DNA of 64,000 bases from Blastocatellia bacterium. GTDB taxonomy: Bacteria; Acidobacteriota; Blastocatellia; Pyrinomonadales; Pyrinomonadaceae. Position 1 is the stretch's first letter. Every line of letters begins with the position of its first letter. The notes beneath the pieces are model-generated. The model was not told where the DNA came from. It did not search any database and saw only the letters and a list, made by a program, of their open reading frames with translations. Shown here piece by piece: positions 17,267 through 25,795 of this stretch. A program made the position numbers and the translations under genes. The DNA lies in assembly GCA_003168335.1 (NCBI GenBank), contig PMSM01000003.1:310001-374000 (forward strand). Direction: 5' to 3'.

Positions 17267-17935
17267 TCAACTCCGCTTTTCAACTTCGCTCATCATTCGT
17301 TGAAAGACTTCCGCAATAGCCTGGCCGGTTGAATCGATCATGATCGCGTCCGCGGCAGCCGCCAGCGGCGAGTCCGCCCGCGTCGTGTCGCGCCGGTCGC
17401 GCTCGGTGATATCCACCAGGGTCTGATCATACGTAGCCGCTGGATTGTGTTCGCGTTCTTCGGCCAGGCGTCGCTCAGCGCGCTCTTCCGGTACCGCGGT
17501 CAAGAAGAATTTTACATCCGCATCGGGGAAAACCACCGTACCGATATCGCGTCCGTTCATCACTGCCCCGCGCTTACCCAATTCACGCTGCCGTTGTACC
17601 ATCGCCCGGCGCACCGCGGGAATCGTCGAGATAATCGAAGACATATTCGTCACATCATCGTCGCGGACGCGATCAGAGACGTCTCGACCATCAAGTGTTA
17701 CTCGCAACGAATCCGGATCACCCGCCAGACCGATGTCGACCTTTTCCGCGAGCACGCTGACTGCTACATCGTCGGTCTCATTGGTGCTTGACTCGATCAC
17801 TGCCAACGCCACCGCGCGATACATCGAGCCGGTGTCAATGTAGAGCAATCCCAACGAGCGCGCGAGCATCCGCCCCAGCGTGGATTTGCCCGCGCCGGAC
17901 GGACCATCGATCGCAATGATTAAGGGCGGCGGCAT
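17267..17935 (-). CDS. cmk: Cytidylate kinase
   Basis: 222 aa. The start MPPPLIIAIDGPSGAGKSTLGR holds the P-loop (GPSGAGKS). The NMP-binding region follows with YIDTGSMYRAVAL, and then NGRDIGTVVFPDADVKFFLTA and the lid ERDRRDTTRADSPL. It phosphorylates CMP and dCMP with ATP in the cytoplasm. Length and motifs are complete. The multi-hairpin repeat begins shortly after its stop codon. Confidence 0.95.
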   Translation of the reverse strand: MPPPLIIAIDGPSGAGKSTLGRMLARSLGLLYIDTGSMYRAVALAVIESSTNETDDVAVSVLAEKVDIGLAGDPDSLRVTLDGRDVSDRVRDDDVTNMSSIISTIPAVRRAMVQRQRELGKRGAVMNGRDIGTVVFPDADVKFFLTAVPEERAERRLAEEREHNPAATYDQTLVDITERDRRDTTRADSPLAAAADAIMIDSTGQAIAEVFQRMMSEVEKRS

Positions 17936-18050
17936 TCGCTTTCGGGTGATGAGGATATTAGCCCTGTTCCTAAGTGCGGGGTCAAGGAGGTGAAGCCCTC
18001 TTCAGGCGGCCACTGGTAGATAGCAGAGAGAAACTCGGGCCCGGGTCAGC

Positions 18051-18398
18051 TTACTCGATTCGCTGGTAATCATCTTCGAGGCGCACGATGTCATCCTCGC
18101 CGAGATAGTCGCCAAGCTGAACTTCAATGATTGCCAGTTTGACGTCGCCGCTGTTTCCTAAACGATGATTGGTTTCGGGAGGGATGTGGATGTGCTCGCC
18201 CTTTTGCAGTTGCAGCTTGCGGTCGCCGCAGACCACGTCGGCCACGCCTTCGACTACGACCCAATGTTCGCCGCGGCGTGCGTGTCGCTGCAAGCTCAGG
18301 CGCGCACCGGGTTTTACCTCCAGGACTTTGACCTTAAAGCCGGGCCTTTCTTCCAGGACTTCGTAGCTGCCCCATGGTCTCTCGTCAAACTCTCGCAC
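18051..18398 (-). CDS. Cupin, mannose-6-phosphate isomerase type II C-terminal-like
   Basis: 115 aa. The start MREFDERPWGSYEVLEERPGF matches the cupin half of bifunctional mannose-1-phosphate guanylyltransferase/phosphomannose isomerase. The metal-ligand motifs are LQRHARRGEHWVVVEG (two His and a Glu) and HIHIPPETNHRLGN. The nucleotidyltransferase half is missing, so this is a stand-alone cupin. It probably isomerises mannose/fructose 6-phosphate or a related sugar phosphate. No sugar-nucleotide gene is adjacent. Confidence 0.85.
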   Translation of the reverse strand: MREFDERPWGSYEVLEERPGFKVKVLEVKPGARLSLQRHARRGEHWVVVEGVADVVCGDRKLQLQKGEHIHIPPETNHRLGNSGDVKLAIIEVQLGDYLGEDDIVRLEDDYQRIE

Positions 18399-18509
18399 TC
18401 GTCTTCCTTCCTTTGTCGACAGGGGTTCCTCAACGATCCGTCAACGAGAATATGTTGAGAGTCGCCGGCGCTGCAACTCTGCACCTGCATCCGCGGCTGA
18501 CAAAATAAT

Positions 18510-18543
18510 AGGAACGGCGCGCTTAAAAGCATTCGCCGTTCCT
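18510..18543 (-). terminator. Bidirectional-looking intrinsic terminator
   Basis: AGGAACGGCG (18510-18519) and CGCCGTTCCT (18534-18543) form a perfect 10-bp stem with a 14-base loop. Read on the minus strand the stem is followed by TATTATTTTG, about 75 bases after the stop of the lysine-rich small gene. A TTTT also follows on the plus strand. Confidence 0.75.
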
Positions 18544-18618
18544 TTTGAAAGGGCCTTCAAGGCCTCAGAGGATGTGCGCCACTTGAACGTGGTCGTTAGT
18601 GTTGACTGCGTGAACGAG

Positions 18619-18693
18619 CTATCTCTTCTTAGCGGATTTCTTGGCCGCTTTTTTCTTGGTGGCCTTTTTCGCGGCCTTTTTCTTAGTTGCCAT
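18619..18693 (-). CDS. Tiny lysine/alanine-rich protein, histone H1-tail-like (24 aa)
   Basis: ATG 18693 to TAG 18619. The 24 residues are almost only Lys, Ala and Thr (MATKKKAAKKATKK and similar), ending SAKKR. The composition matches lysine-rich bacterial H1-like proteins that bind nucleic acids, but this one is far shorter. An AAGGAG Shine-Dalgarno lies upstream, and the gene has its own near-consensus promoter, a leader hairpin and a terminator, all in the right order on this strand. That makes it a real and probably well-expressed gene. A role in nucleoid or RNA binding is inference from charge alone. Confidence 0.7.
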   Translation of the reverse strand: MATKKKAAKKATKKKAAKKSAKKR

Positions 18694-18727
18694 AGTGTCG
18701 TTTCTCCTTCTTTAGCTTTCTGGTTGT

Positions 18728-18764
18728 GACCACAAGATAGTGTGTTGCAGTAACTCTTGTGGTC
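18728..18764 (-). promoter_or_regulatory. Hairpin in the leader of the lysine-rich small gene
   Basis: GACCACAAGA (18728-18737) and TCTTGTGGTC (18755-18764) are exact complements, a 10-bp stem with a 17-base loop. It lies between the predicted transcription start and the start codon, so it may act in RNA stability or translation control. Confidence 0.55.
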
Positions 18765-18791
18765 TAGAGAAAACGGCGCACAACATCTTGC

Positions 18792-18820
18792 TATATAAAC
18801 TTAAATTCAAGGCTTGTCAA
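18792..18820 (-). promoter_or_regulatory. Near-consensus sigma70 promoter of the lysine-rich small gene
   Basis: On the minus strand TTGACA (18820-18815) and TATATA (18797-18792) are spaced by exactly 17 bases. Transcription would begin near 18785 and give a leader of about 90 bases. Confidence 0.75.
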
Positions 18821-19051
18821 CAATTTATTACTCATCGGATGAAAAATCTTTAGCGCCCGGACATCGATCGAGAGCACTCAACGCGCGCCGAGAGAGAGCA
18901 AGTTGGTCGCGATTGATCGTCATGCGCCCATCCGCGGATGAGTGTATTCGTCTCTGAGTTTGAAACTGAAATGCGTGGATCGCGATGAGCGAATTGCGAT
19001 CCAGGACAACCGCGAAAGTGATCGTGACAATGATGAAAACTCAATGATAGG

Positions 19052-19756
19052 TCATCGAAAGATCGGCGTGAAGATCCATTCATCGTGCCGATTGATACCG
19101 TAATAAGTGATCACCGAGTTGCGCTGACTGCGACTGACGACTCCCAGGAACGGGCCGGAGGAACTTGCAGAGTTATCTTCGCCGCCCGGGGCGGTGTTCT
19201 CGGAATTAGTATCGAGCACGTTCATCATTTGCGGGATCAGACTAGCCAGAGAGGTGAAGTCTCTGCGCGGGGTGGGCGGCACGCCTCCGCTGTAAACGGT
19301 CAGGTTGCGAACTAGTCCGCCAAAGTCCTGCGACGTAGGTGAGATCAGCTTCCATTCGCCGGTACTGGAGAGCGGATCCCGCGTTGCCTCCACTCGCAGA
19401 ATTTGTAGTTTCTGCGTGCCCCGCGGGATACCCTCCAGCAATTGATCCATGTTCGTCGGCAGGGAATTGACCCCTTGTCCGCCCCGGAAGCGGTAGTAAG
19501 AGCGAATGGCGTCGGCCACTTGTTCGCCCCTGAATATGGCCTCTTTCTCACGTTCTCGCTGAGCTTGCTGCTTAACGTTGGACGCCGCGGCCATCGCGAA
19601 CAGTGCCATCAGACTCATCACCACGAGCAGCGCGACCAGCGCATAGCCCCCCTCGTCATTCAGATTCGGATTGGGAACTGCGCATTGCGAATCTCTCACC
19701 GCGGAGTGCCGGCGGCTACCGTAAAGAATCTGACTTGAGAAAGCAGGTTGAGTCAT
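19052..19756 (-). CDS. Pseudopilin-like protein with prepilin-type N-terminus
   Basis: 234 aa. After a leader of about 35 residues comes a prepilin-like helix EGGYALVALLVVMSLMALFAM, then KQQAQREREKEAIFRGEQVADAIRSYYR, as in GspG/PilE-type pseudopilins. The consensus G-F/M-T-L-x-E cleavage site is degenerate (DEGGYALVALL, lacking the usual +5 Glu). The C-terminal region is globular and serine-rich. It is the last gene of the PilN-PilO-PilP-like set on this strand and probably part of a type IV pilus or type II secretion-like machine. The leader peptide is partly encoded by a heptanucleotide repeat, so the true start may lie downstream of ATG 19756 (for example a GTG near residue 19). Confidence 0.7.
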   Translation of the reverse strand: MTQPAFSSQILYGSRRHSAVRDSQCAVPNPNLNDEGGYALVALLVVMSLMALFAMAAASNVKQQAQREREKEAIFRGEQVADAIRSYYRFRGGQGVNSLPTNMDQLLEGIPRGTQKLQILRVEATRDPLSSTGEWKLISPTSQDFGGLVRNLTVYSGGVPPTPRRDFTSLASLIPQMMNVLDTNSENTAPGGEDNSASSSGPFLGVVSRSQRNSVITYYGINRHDEWIFTPIFR

Positions 19757-19800
19757 ACCAATCTTTCAAATTCGGAATTCCGCAATCCCCAATTCGCGAT
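19659..19800. repeat. Heptanucleotide-periodic inverted repeats around the pseudopilin start
   Basis: 19659-19700 (ATTCAGATTCGGATTGGGAA and onward) and 19760-19800 (AAATTCG, GAATTCC, GCAATCC, CCAATTC) run in 7-base steps and are roughly complementary. They flank the start codon; the first arm encodes the pseudopilin leader peptide. Confidence 0.5.
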
Positions 19801-20691
19801 TCACTGTGGTTCATCGTCAGTGGCCCGCACGGGTGGTCGGAACTGTGGGTTCGTAGCCGAATCAACGGTGAAGGTAATCGTGTGCCTGATTTTCAGAGTC
19901 GCATCAACCACAACGATTTCCTTCTCAGAGATGCTGCTAACGCGAAAGCGGCCACCCAGCAGGTCGCCGCGTTGCACGTTCACGAGTTCTTTGCTGCCCC
20001 TGTCTTGCAGCACTGCCGTGTCGTTGAAACGTGGCTTGCCGAAGAGGCCGATGTAGTTGTAGTTCGGCGTGGGTGGCGGCGTGACATTCAGACCTAGTGT
20101 GTTCGTGTAAAGCGCAACATCATTGCTTCGCACCATCACCTGCCGTACGCCCGGGTTCGCGATCAGCGTTGCCGGAACGGTCGTCAAGAGCTGTTGCGCA
20201 TTAACGAAGCGAGTGGGCAGGTCGCGGCCGTCGATCGTGATGCGAAAAGCCGGCGTGAACTTGTCTCCCGTAACCTGGAGACTGAAATCGGCCGGCGTGC
20301 GCGCATAAACGTTTGCAGGCGTCAACGAAGTGATCGTTAGCGGCGGAGTCGGTGCGGGTGTCGGTGTTGGAATATACACTGGAGGCAACGGCCTTGGCGT
20401 CGGTTCGTAGTAAGCAAAGATGTTTCGGTCTGCTTCGGATCCCGCGGCGACAGCGGGGTTGTAAACAACCCGCTGATAGATCGACGGATCATCGGCCACA
20501 GTGTCGGGATTATCCTTGGTAATCTTAGCGGGTGTCGGTTGCGCTTTGGCGATCGTATTGTTTGTCGTCGGCTTTGTTGAGCTGCCGCCAAAGAACACAT
20601 AGCCCAGCACTGCGATTGCGGCCACGCCGAGCACCGCGGCGGCAATCATCTTCTTTTTTTCGTTCGGATTGTTTGGATCAAAAAGTTGCAT
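19801..20691 (-). CDS. PilP/GspC-like inner-membrane protein with IPT/TIG domain
   Basis: 296 aa. It has a short cytoplasmic N-terminus and one transmembrane helix (about residues 15-34, MIAAAVLGVAAIAVLGYVFF). A Pro/Thr linker (PTPRPLPPVYIPTPTPAPTPP) and an IPT/TIG-like fold (ITSLTPANVYARTPADFSLQVTG) follow. The C-terminal domain (YIGLFGKPRFNDTAVLQDRG and RGDLLGGRFRVSSISEKEIVV) resembles the small beta domain of PilP/GspC that contacts the secretin. It lies downstream of PilO-like on the same strand. The IPT/TIG insert is unusual for PilP. Family calls are by pattern. Confidence 0.65.
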   Translation of the reverse strand: MQLFDPNNPNEKKKMIAAAVLGVAAIAVLGYVFFGGSSTKPTTNNTIAKAQPTPAKITKDNPDTVADDPSIYQRVVYNPAVAAGSEADRNIFAYYEPTPRPLPPVYIPTPTPAPTPPLTITSLTPANVYARTPADFSLQVTGDKFTPAFRITIDGRDLPTRFVNAQQLLTTVPATLIANPGVRQVMVRSNDVALYTNTLGLNVTPPPTPNYNYIGLFGKPRFNDTAVLQDRGSKELVNVQRGDLLGGRFRVSSISEKEIVVVDATLKIRHTITFTVDSATNPQFRPPVRATDDEPQ

Positions 20692-20789
20692 TGCTGTAAT
20701 TCCGATCTAAAACTGTTGGCGGTCATTCGGATTAAACGGCGCCAGGACAAATTAGTTCGACTAACTCGCGTCCCGAAAAAAAGCACTTG

Positions 20790-21650
20790 CTATTTTGGTG
20801 GCTCCGGTGCGCCCTTTACTTCAGGCCGCTGAAAATACGTCGCCAGGTCGAGTCGCAGGCTCACCAGCGAGCCGCGCCCACCAGCCGGCCCCGTGATCAT
20901 CGGCGTTGTGATTGCGCCCGGGCGAGTCGCGCCCGCGCGAGGCGGCACGCCCAGGGGCCTCGTTACAGGTACCGTTGTCGGCAAATCCTGGACTGCGCCC
21001 GACTGGGTCACGCCCTCTAGCTCGACGGCATTGATAATTAAGAAGTGACGACTCATCTCAATGTCGCGCACAAAATGACGGACACTCTGATAGGCTCCCT
21101 CGACCGTCACACTCACCGCGATGCCCGGGTAGGTGCTTTGCCACTTTGCGATTCCCTGCTTCTCGGCGCCGGTCGCCGGTTGACCTTGAGCTTTAGGGCC
21201 GACAGGCTCCAACTGCGTGTAGCTCGGGCCAGCCGTGTTGCGCAGTCCGTTGCTTCGGATCAGATTGTTCAGTTCGGTATAAAGCGACAACCGGCCGGGC
21301 CCCGGCACGGCGAGCCAGTTACTCTCAAAGTCCTTCACGCTGGCGGTCATTTGATCGACAGCCTCGCTGGTGCTCGTCGTGTCGCTAAACAACTTTTGTG
21401 ACGTGCGCCATTGAGCTTGTAGCAGCTCGGCTTCCTTTTGAGTTGATCTCAAACGAGATTGTGCAGGGAGATAAAAATAAAAGTAAGCAAACAAAGTGAC
21501 GAACGCGAGCAGGGCCGCACCGGCGAGACCGATAAGCTCTGGAAGCCCAATCAAACTCAAGCCCGACGCGCGCTTTAACCGATCGAAGCGAATCGGAATC
21601 TGCCGGCGCTGAGCGACCGCAGGCCCTTGCATTGGTTGCTCCTGGCTCAT
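20790..21650 (-). CDS. PilO/GspM-like pilus assembly protein
   Basis: 286 aa. A proline/arginine-rich cytoplasmic N-terminus precedes one transmembrane helix (about residues 38-60, IGLAGAALLAFVTLFAYFYFYL), a coiled coil (RLRSTQKEAELLQAQW) and a ferredoxin-like domain (YPGIAVSVTVEGAYQSVRHFVRDIEMSRHFLIINAVEL), the PilO order. It forms the inner-membrane alignment complex with PilN. Its start ATG overlaps the pilN stop by 4 bases (ATGA, 21647-21650), which suggests translational coupling. Confidence 0.8.
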   Translation of the reverse strand: MSQEQPMQGPAVAQRRQIPIRFDRLKRASGLSLIGLPELIGLAGAALLAFVTLFAYFYFYLPAQSRLRSTQKEAELLQAQWRTSQKLFSDTTSTSEAVDQMTASVKDFESNWLAVPGPGRLSLYTELNNLIRSNGLRNTAGPSYTQLEPVGPKAQGQPATGAEKQGIAKWQSTYPGIAVSVTVEGAYQSVRHFVRDIEMSRHFLIINAVELEGVTQSGAVQDLPTTVPVTRPLGVPPRAGATRPGAITTPMITGPAGGRGSLVSLRLDLATYFQRPEVKGAPEPPK

Positions 21651-22285
21651 TGCGTTTTGCCTCTTTCGCCCGCGGTGTCCACCGGCCGGTTGTTTCTCTC
21701 ACCCGATGTCATAGGCACGCCGGCGCGGGGCACGTAGCGCACGTCCATTTCATACTCGGCGCCACTCTCGCCGCGGCCGCGTTGCAGAGTCTGCGCCCGC
21801 AGTTCCGCATGAAAGACTCCGTCGCGCTCCATGTCTTCGATCATTTGCGTAATCGTCGTGGGGTTCTTGCTGGAAACGGTAAGATCAAGATTTGCGACTG
21901 TGCGATCATCCTGGGTCCGCACTTCCTGGACGACGATACGCGCGACGCGCACGCCACCTGGTAAGGCAGATTCCAGATCGGCAAACAACTGGGACCAGGA
22001 GAACCTCTTGCGATTGACGAGACCGTGCGCGGACTTAAGGGCGCTCTGTTGCTCAGGGGTTAGCGCTATCTTGATAGCCTCGGCCTGCTTATGCAGGTCA
22101 TTGGTTTGCTTCTGTAACTTCGCTACCTCGCTTTGGGTAGTTGCGACCTTCGCATTGGTCTGGATGGTCGACTGGGCGATTAGAATCAAGCCAATGAGCG
22201 ACGCCAGGGCGACGATCGCCGCGACCGTCCACGGCAGAGCGCGGTTCCGAAAAGGATTACTCGCGAGATTAAGCTTCGTTGTCAT
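21647..22285 (-). CDS. PilN/GspL-like pilus assembly protein
   Basis: 212 aa. The N-terminus MTTKLNLASNPFRNRALPW is the PilN cytoplasmic motif (INLLP-type in the family) that normally binds PilM. A transmembrane helix (about 20-41), a coiled coil (VATTQSEVAKLQKQTNDLHKQ) and a ferredoxin-like domain with YEMDVRY follow. PilM itself is not encoded here; the next gene upstream is the sigma54-type regulator. No convincing -24/-12 promoter was seen in the 159-base gap before this gene. Confidence 0.8.
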   Translation of the reverse strand: MTTKLNLASNPFRNRALPWTVAAIVALASLIGLILIAQSTIQTNAKVATTQSEVAKLQKQTNDLHKQAEAIKIALTPEQQSALKSAHGLVNRKRFSWSQLFADLESALPGGVRVARIVVQEVRTQDDRTVANLDLTVSSKNPTTITQMIEDMERDGVFHAELRAQTLQRGRGESGAEYEMDVRYVPRAGVPMTSGERNNRPVDTAGERGKTQ

Positions 22286-22444
22286 TACTTCTACTTCACC
22301 ACTTCACGTTCAAAAGCCAAACATTATCAAAAAGGATACACGCCTGCCGCGAAGCGGCGCAAACCAAAGGAGTGGCAGCGGGGACAACTACACTATCTTA
22401 CACGTTGATAGCTGAGATTGGTTTCGGAAACCGCCGGGGTGAGG

Positions 22445-25400
22445 TTAAGCGCTGGCGGTCATTTCAAGACGATCAAGCTTGAGATAGAGGCCCCGTCGGG
22501 TCAGGCCAAGTTCGCGCGCCGCCCGCGAGATATTGCCGTTGTGCTTACGTAAAGCCTCGGCAATCATGCGGCGTTCGACTTCGGCCAGGGCGTCGGCCAG
22601 GGTGATGTTCTGCAGCGGGACGGTAACCGACGGGCCCATGCCGCCGGCGCCAATCGGCGTTACCGTGCCCGGAGGAGTGACCGGCGCGCCCATGTGGCGT
22701 AACTCAGGTGAGAGTTGTTCCGGCGTGATGATCGTGCCGTCTTCACTGCGGGCGATCACTCGTTGGACTTCATTGCACAGTTGGCGCACGTTGCCCGGCC
22801 ACTCGGCGACCATTAACAGATCGATTGCCTGTGGCGTGATCTGAATATCACTCCGGCCAAACTTTGCCGAGTAGTGATTGACATAGTAATTAACAATCGT
22901 GGGAATTTCCGAACGGCGCTCACGCAGTGGCGGCACTCGCAGCCGGATCACATTCAATCGATAGTAGAGGTCTTCGCGGAACCTGCCCTGCGCCACCATC
23001 TCTTCGAGGTCGCTGTTGGTCGCGGCGATGATCCGGACATCAACTTTCACCGGCCGTTGCTCGCCGAGGGGTTGAATCTCGCCTTCCTGCAGGAAGCGCA
23101 GAATCTTTGGCTGCACGTCGATCGGCAGATCGCCTATTTCATCCAGAAAGAGTGTGCCGCCCACCGCCGTGCGAATCACGCCGGCTGAATCCTTGACGGC
23201 CCCGGTGAACGCGCCGCGGCGATAGCCGAACAAGTAGCCTTCTGAAAGCTCCTTCGGCACCGCGGTGCAGTTGAACGGGACGAAAACCTTGTCTCGGCGT
23301 GATGAGAGCGCATGAATCGCCCGGGCGACGAGTTCTTTTCCGGTGCCTGATTCCCCGGTGACCAGGACGGTCACATTTGACGATCGAATCTTGTGGACCT
23401 CTTCGACCAAACGCGTCATTGCCGGACTGGAGTGGATAAACCCGGGCATCAGACTCGCCCCGGCCAACGCACTCTCTTCTTCGGTTCCCTGACCCGCGCG
23501 ACCGCGCACCCGCAAAGCGCAGACATCCATTCCCAACTCGACCACCCGTAGCAAGGGATCCATCGAAAGCCCGCCGGGAAGGGTTGCGCGGTCTCGCGGC
23601 GAAATCAGAAGCGTGGCGGGCGGCGCGTTGCTCGGCTTCAAAGTAATGACGGCCACGTCTTGCTTTTTGCCGAATGATTCGATTTGAGATTCCTTTTTAA
23701 GCGTCGCAAACTCATCCGCCCACGCGGTGCTTTCATTCTTTACACAACCGTGCGCAATAACCACGCGTTGCAGACCGTCTTCAGCGGGCTCGATCACAAC
23801 CACCTTGCTACAGTTAGTTTCCTGACGCATCACGGCGGCCAACTCGCGCAGCAGCAACTCGCGCGAGGCAACAGCTTCCGCCAGACGCAGGGTTAGCAGT
23901 TGCACAACTGTGTCGCGCTGCAGCAACTGCTGTGGTCTGGTCTGATCAAGCTCGGCGGCGGCGGCTTCGGCGCGCTCGAGATCAACCCGCGCGCCCAAAT
24001 CCCGGAAGATGTTTACCGCGCGCGACAGATGCTCGGCCGCGCGTTCAGGCTGAGCCATGGCATTAGCACGTCCCAGTTCGTAGTGCGCGCGCGCGCTCCG
24101 GTAACGATCGCCCAGCATGTCGAAGATCGAAACACTGCGGCCGAAGTGCTGGGCCGCGGTGGCGGCATCGCCACGGGCCATCTCCAAAAGGCCGTGCAAG
24201 CGCTGTGCTTCCCCTGCCAGCAGCATGTCCGTAGGTGAGTCCGTAATCAGTTGGGCCAGGCTATGAAGATTAGCCGCGGATTCGTCAGTTTCGCCACATT
24301 CCAGAGACGCCTCGGCAAACAACAAACGCGATTCGCAAATTGCCTGCCGATCACCGATCCGTTCGGCGAGTGCCAAAGCTTTCTTCGCGGTAGCCAGCGC
24401 CTCGGCGCTGCGCTTCATCGCCAGATAGCAGCGACCCAGCGTGCGCTGGGTCTGTCCCTGGTACCACTTGTTCCCTTTTTCATTGGCCAGGGCTACCGCA
24501 CGTTGCAGATAGCTGTGGGCCTCTTCGAGATCACCACGTAGCGTCTGCAACTCGCCCAGCGAGTCCAGAATCATCGGCACTTCCGCGCCGCGATCGTCAG
24601 CTTCAGTAGCCAGGGCGAGCGCCCTCTCCAGCGCTTCCTGCGCGCGATCCCACTGGCCGGTCAGGACCAGATTTATGCCGAGATTGTTGTATCCGTCCGC
24701 CGCGCTCTTCTTGTGATCGGTCCTTTCGTAATAGCCGATCGCTTTTTCGAGATAGCGAATTCCTTCCTGAGGGCGTTTCAAGAACCAACAGGAGCCCGCC
24801 ATGTTGGAATAGATCCGGCCGAGCAGATAATTGGCTGGGTGATCGCCCGCCAGTTTCAATGCCTGGCCAAAGTTTTCCAAAGACTGTTCTTGTAATCCTG
24901 CCTGCAAATCCGCAGCCCCCAATCCAAAATAGCTTTCGGCCAGGCCGCGCCAATCGCCGGTCTGGCGATAGCTCTCCAGCGCGCGATGCGAATAATCACG
25001 GGCGATCGGAAACTCACTGATGCTGCGATAGACGCGCGCCAACGCGGCATAAACCGCGCCGGCTTCGGCGCCCTCTTCCGGCAAGTCCCGCAGGGTGGCT
25101 TTCAGGAGGGCAACAGCTTTGGGATGATCTCGATTGTAGTTATAGGCCAGAGCGATTTGCACCCGCAGCCTGGCGCTCAAAGTTAAGTCCAGCTTGGCGC
25201 GCGACTCAGCGTCTTCATACATCGCGACTGCATCGAGCGACTCGCGATATTGACCCTGCATCTCGAGTGCTATTGACAGGGAACAACGTGCCTGGGCGAG
25301 CAGCGCGGGGTGCGTCCGAGCTTGGGCGAGCAGCGAGTTGAGACGCGAACGCGCCTCGGTAGTCAATCCTTGATCGAGCAAGCCGCGAACTGCTTCCAGA

Positions 25401-25510
25401 TCGCCGGCCAGGGATTCTGGAGAAGACTTGCCGGCACGCGTACGCAGCCGCGCCCGGGCGTGCTCCAGATCGACAACCGCGTTGTCAGTGCTATGTTTCT
25501 CTTTGCTCAA
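22445..25510 (-). CDS. Sigma54-dependent transcriptional activator with N-terminal TPR array
   Basis: 1021 aa. About residues 30-500 are TPR-like helical repeats (for example AESYFGLGAADLQAGLQEQ and ADGYNNLGINLVLTG). A linker or degenerate GAF-like region follows, then the AAA+ domain with Walker A GESGTGKE, the sigma54-contact loop GAFTGA (about 766-771) and Walker B TLFLDEIGDLP. The C-terminus (ERRMIAEALRKHNGNISRAA and onward) is a Fis-type helix-turn-helix. It should bind upstream activator sites and drive RNA polymerase-sigma54 open complexes. There is no receiver domain, so the TPR array probably senses a protein or peptide. The adjacent pilus-like genes are possible targets. Confidence 0.9.
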   Translation of the reverse strand: MSKEKHSTDNAVVDLEHARARLRTRAGKSSPESLAGDLEAVRGLLDQGLTTEARSRLNSLLAQARTHPALLAQARCSLSIALEMQGQYRESLDAVAMYEDAESRAKLDLTLSARLRVQIALAYNYNRDHPKAVALLKATLRDLPEEGAEAGAVYAALARVYRSISEFPIARDYSHRALESYRQTGDWRGLAESYFGLGAADLQAGLQEQSLENFGQALKLAGDHPANYLLGRIYSNMAGSCWFLKRPQEGIRYLEKAIGYYERTDHKKSAADGYNNLGINLVLTGQWDRAQEALERALALATEADDRGAEVPMILDSLGELQTLRGDLEEAHSYLQRAVALANEKGNKWYQGQTQRTLGRCYLAMKRSAEALATAKKALALAERIGDRQAICESRLLFAEASLECGETDESAANLHSLAQLITDSPTDMLLAGEAQRLHGLLEMARGDAATAAQHFGRSVSIFDMLGDRYRSARAHYELGRANAMAQPERAAEHLSRAVNIFRDLGARVDLERAEAAAAELDQTRPQQLLQRDTVVQLLTLRLAEAVASRELLLRELAAVMRQETNCSKVVVIEPAEDGLQRVVIAHGCVKNESTAWADEFATLKKESQIESFGKKQDVAVITLKPSNAPPATLLISPRDRATLPGGLSMDPLLRVVELGMDVCALRVRGRAGQGTEEESALAGASLMPGFIHSSPAMTRLVEEVHKIRSSNVTVLVTGESGTGKELVARAIHALSSRRDKVFVPFNCTAVPKELSEGYLFGYRRGAFTGAVKDSAGVIRTAVGGTLFLDEIGDLPIDVQPKILRFLQEGEIQPLGEQRPVKVDVRIIAATNSDLEEMVAQGRFREDLYYRLNVIRLRVPPLRERRSEIPTIVNYYVNHYSAKFGRSDIQITPQAIDLLMVAEWPGNVRQLCNEVQRVIARSEDGTIITPEQLSPELRHMGAPVTPPGTVTPIGAGGMGPSVTVPLQNITLADALAEVERRMIAEALRKHNGNISRAARELGLTRRGLYLKLDRLEMTASA

Positions 25511-25725
25511 GCGGGCAGTTCCCGTGAAGGGTGACCGACAAATGCCGCAACTTTCGTGACAAGTCTGAAACCCTTATAAAAGCTCAATGAGTTGCGCTTT
25601 TCACCTCTGAAGTCCAGGGGCAGGACTGACGGGCTCGAAAGTAGCGCGCTTGATCGCGTTCAAACGACCTGAAAATAGCACAGTCCGCCAACGAGCGTCA
25701 CGCACTTCCTGACCGGAAATCATTG

Positions 25726-25784
25726 GTTCAGAGTTCAATCTTACTTTGCCTCGGAATTGGCGACCCGAAGGTTGAACTCTGAAC
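25726..25784. repeat. Inverted repeat downstream of the phosphodiester glycosidase gene
   Basis: GTTCAGAGTTCAA (25726-25738) and TTGAACTCTGAAC (25772-25784) are exact 13-base complements 33 bases apart. They lie just past the stop of the gene ending at 25796. The rest of the 25511-25795 gap holds nothing I can identify beyond the unmarked upstream region of the sigma54-type activator. Confidence 0.6.
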
Positions 25785-25795
25785 TAAGCCGGCAC

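Noticed and set aside
22286-22444. Sigma54 (-24/-12) promoter before pilN
   Set aside because: No GG and GC pair with the right 10-base spacing and flanks was found on the coding strand.
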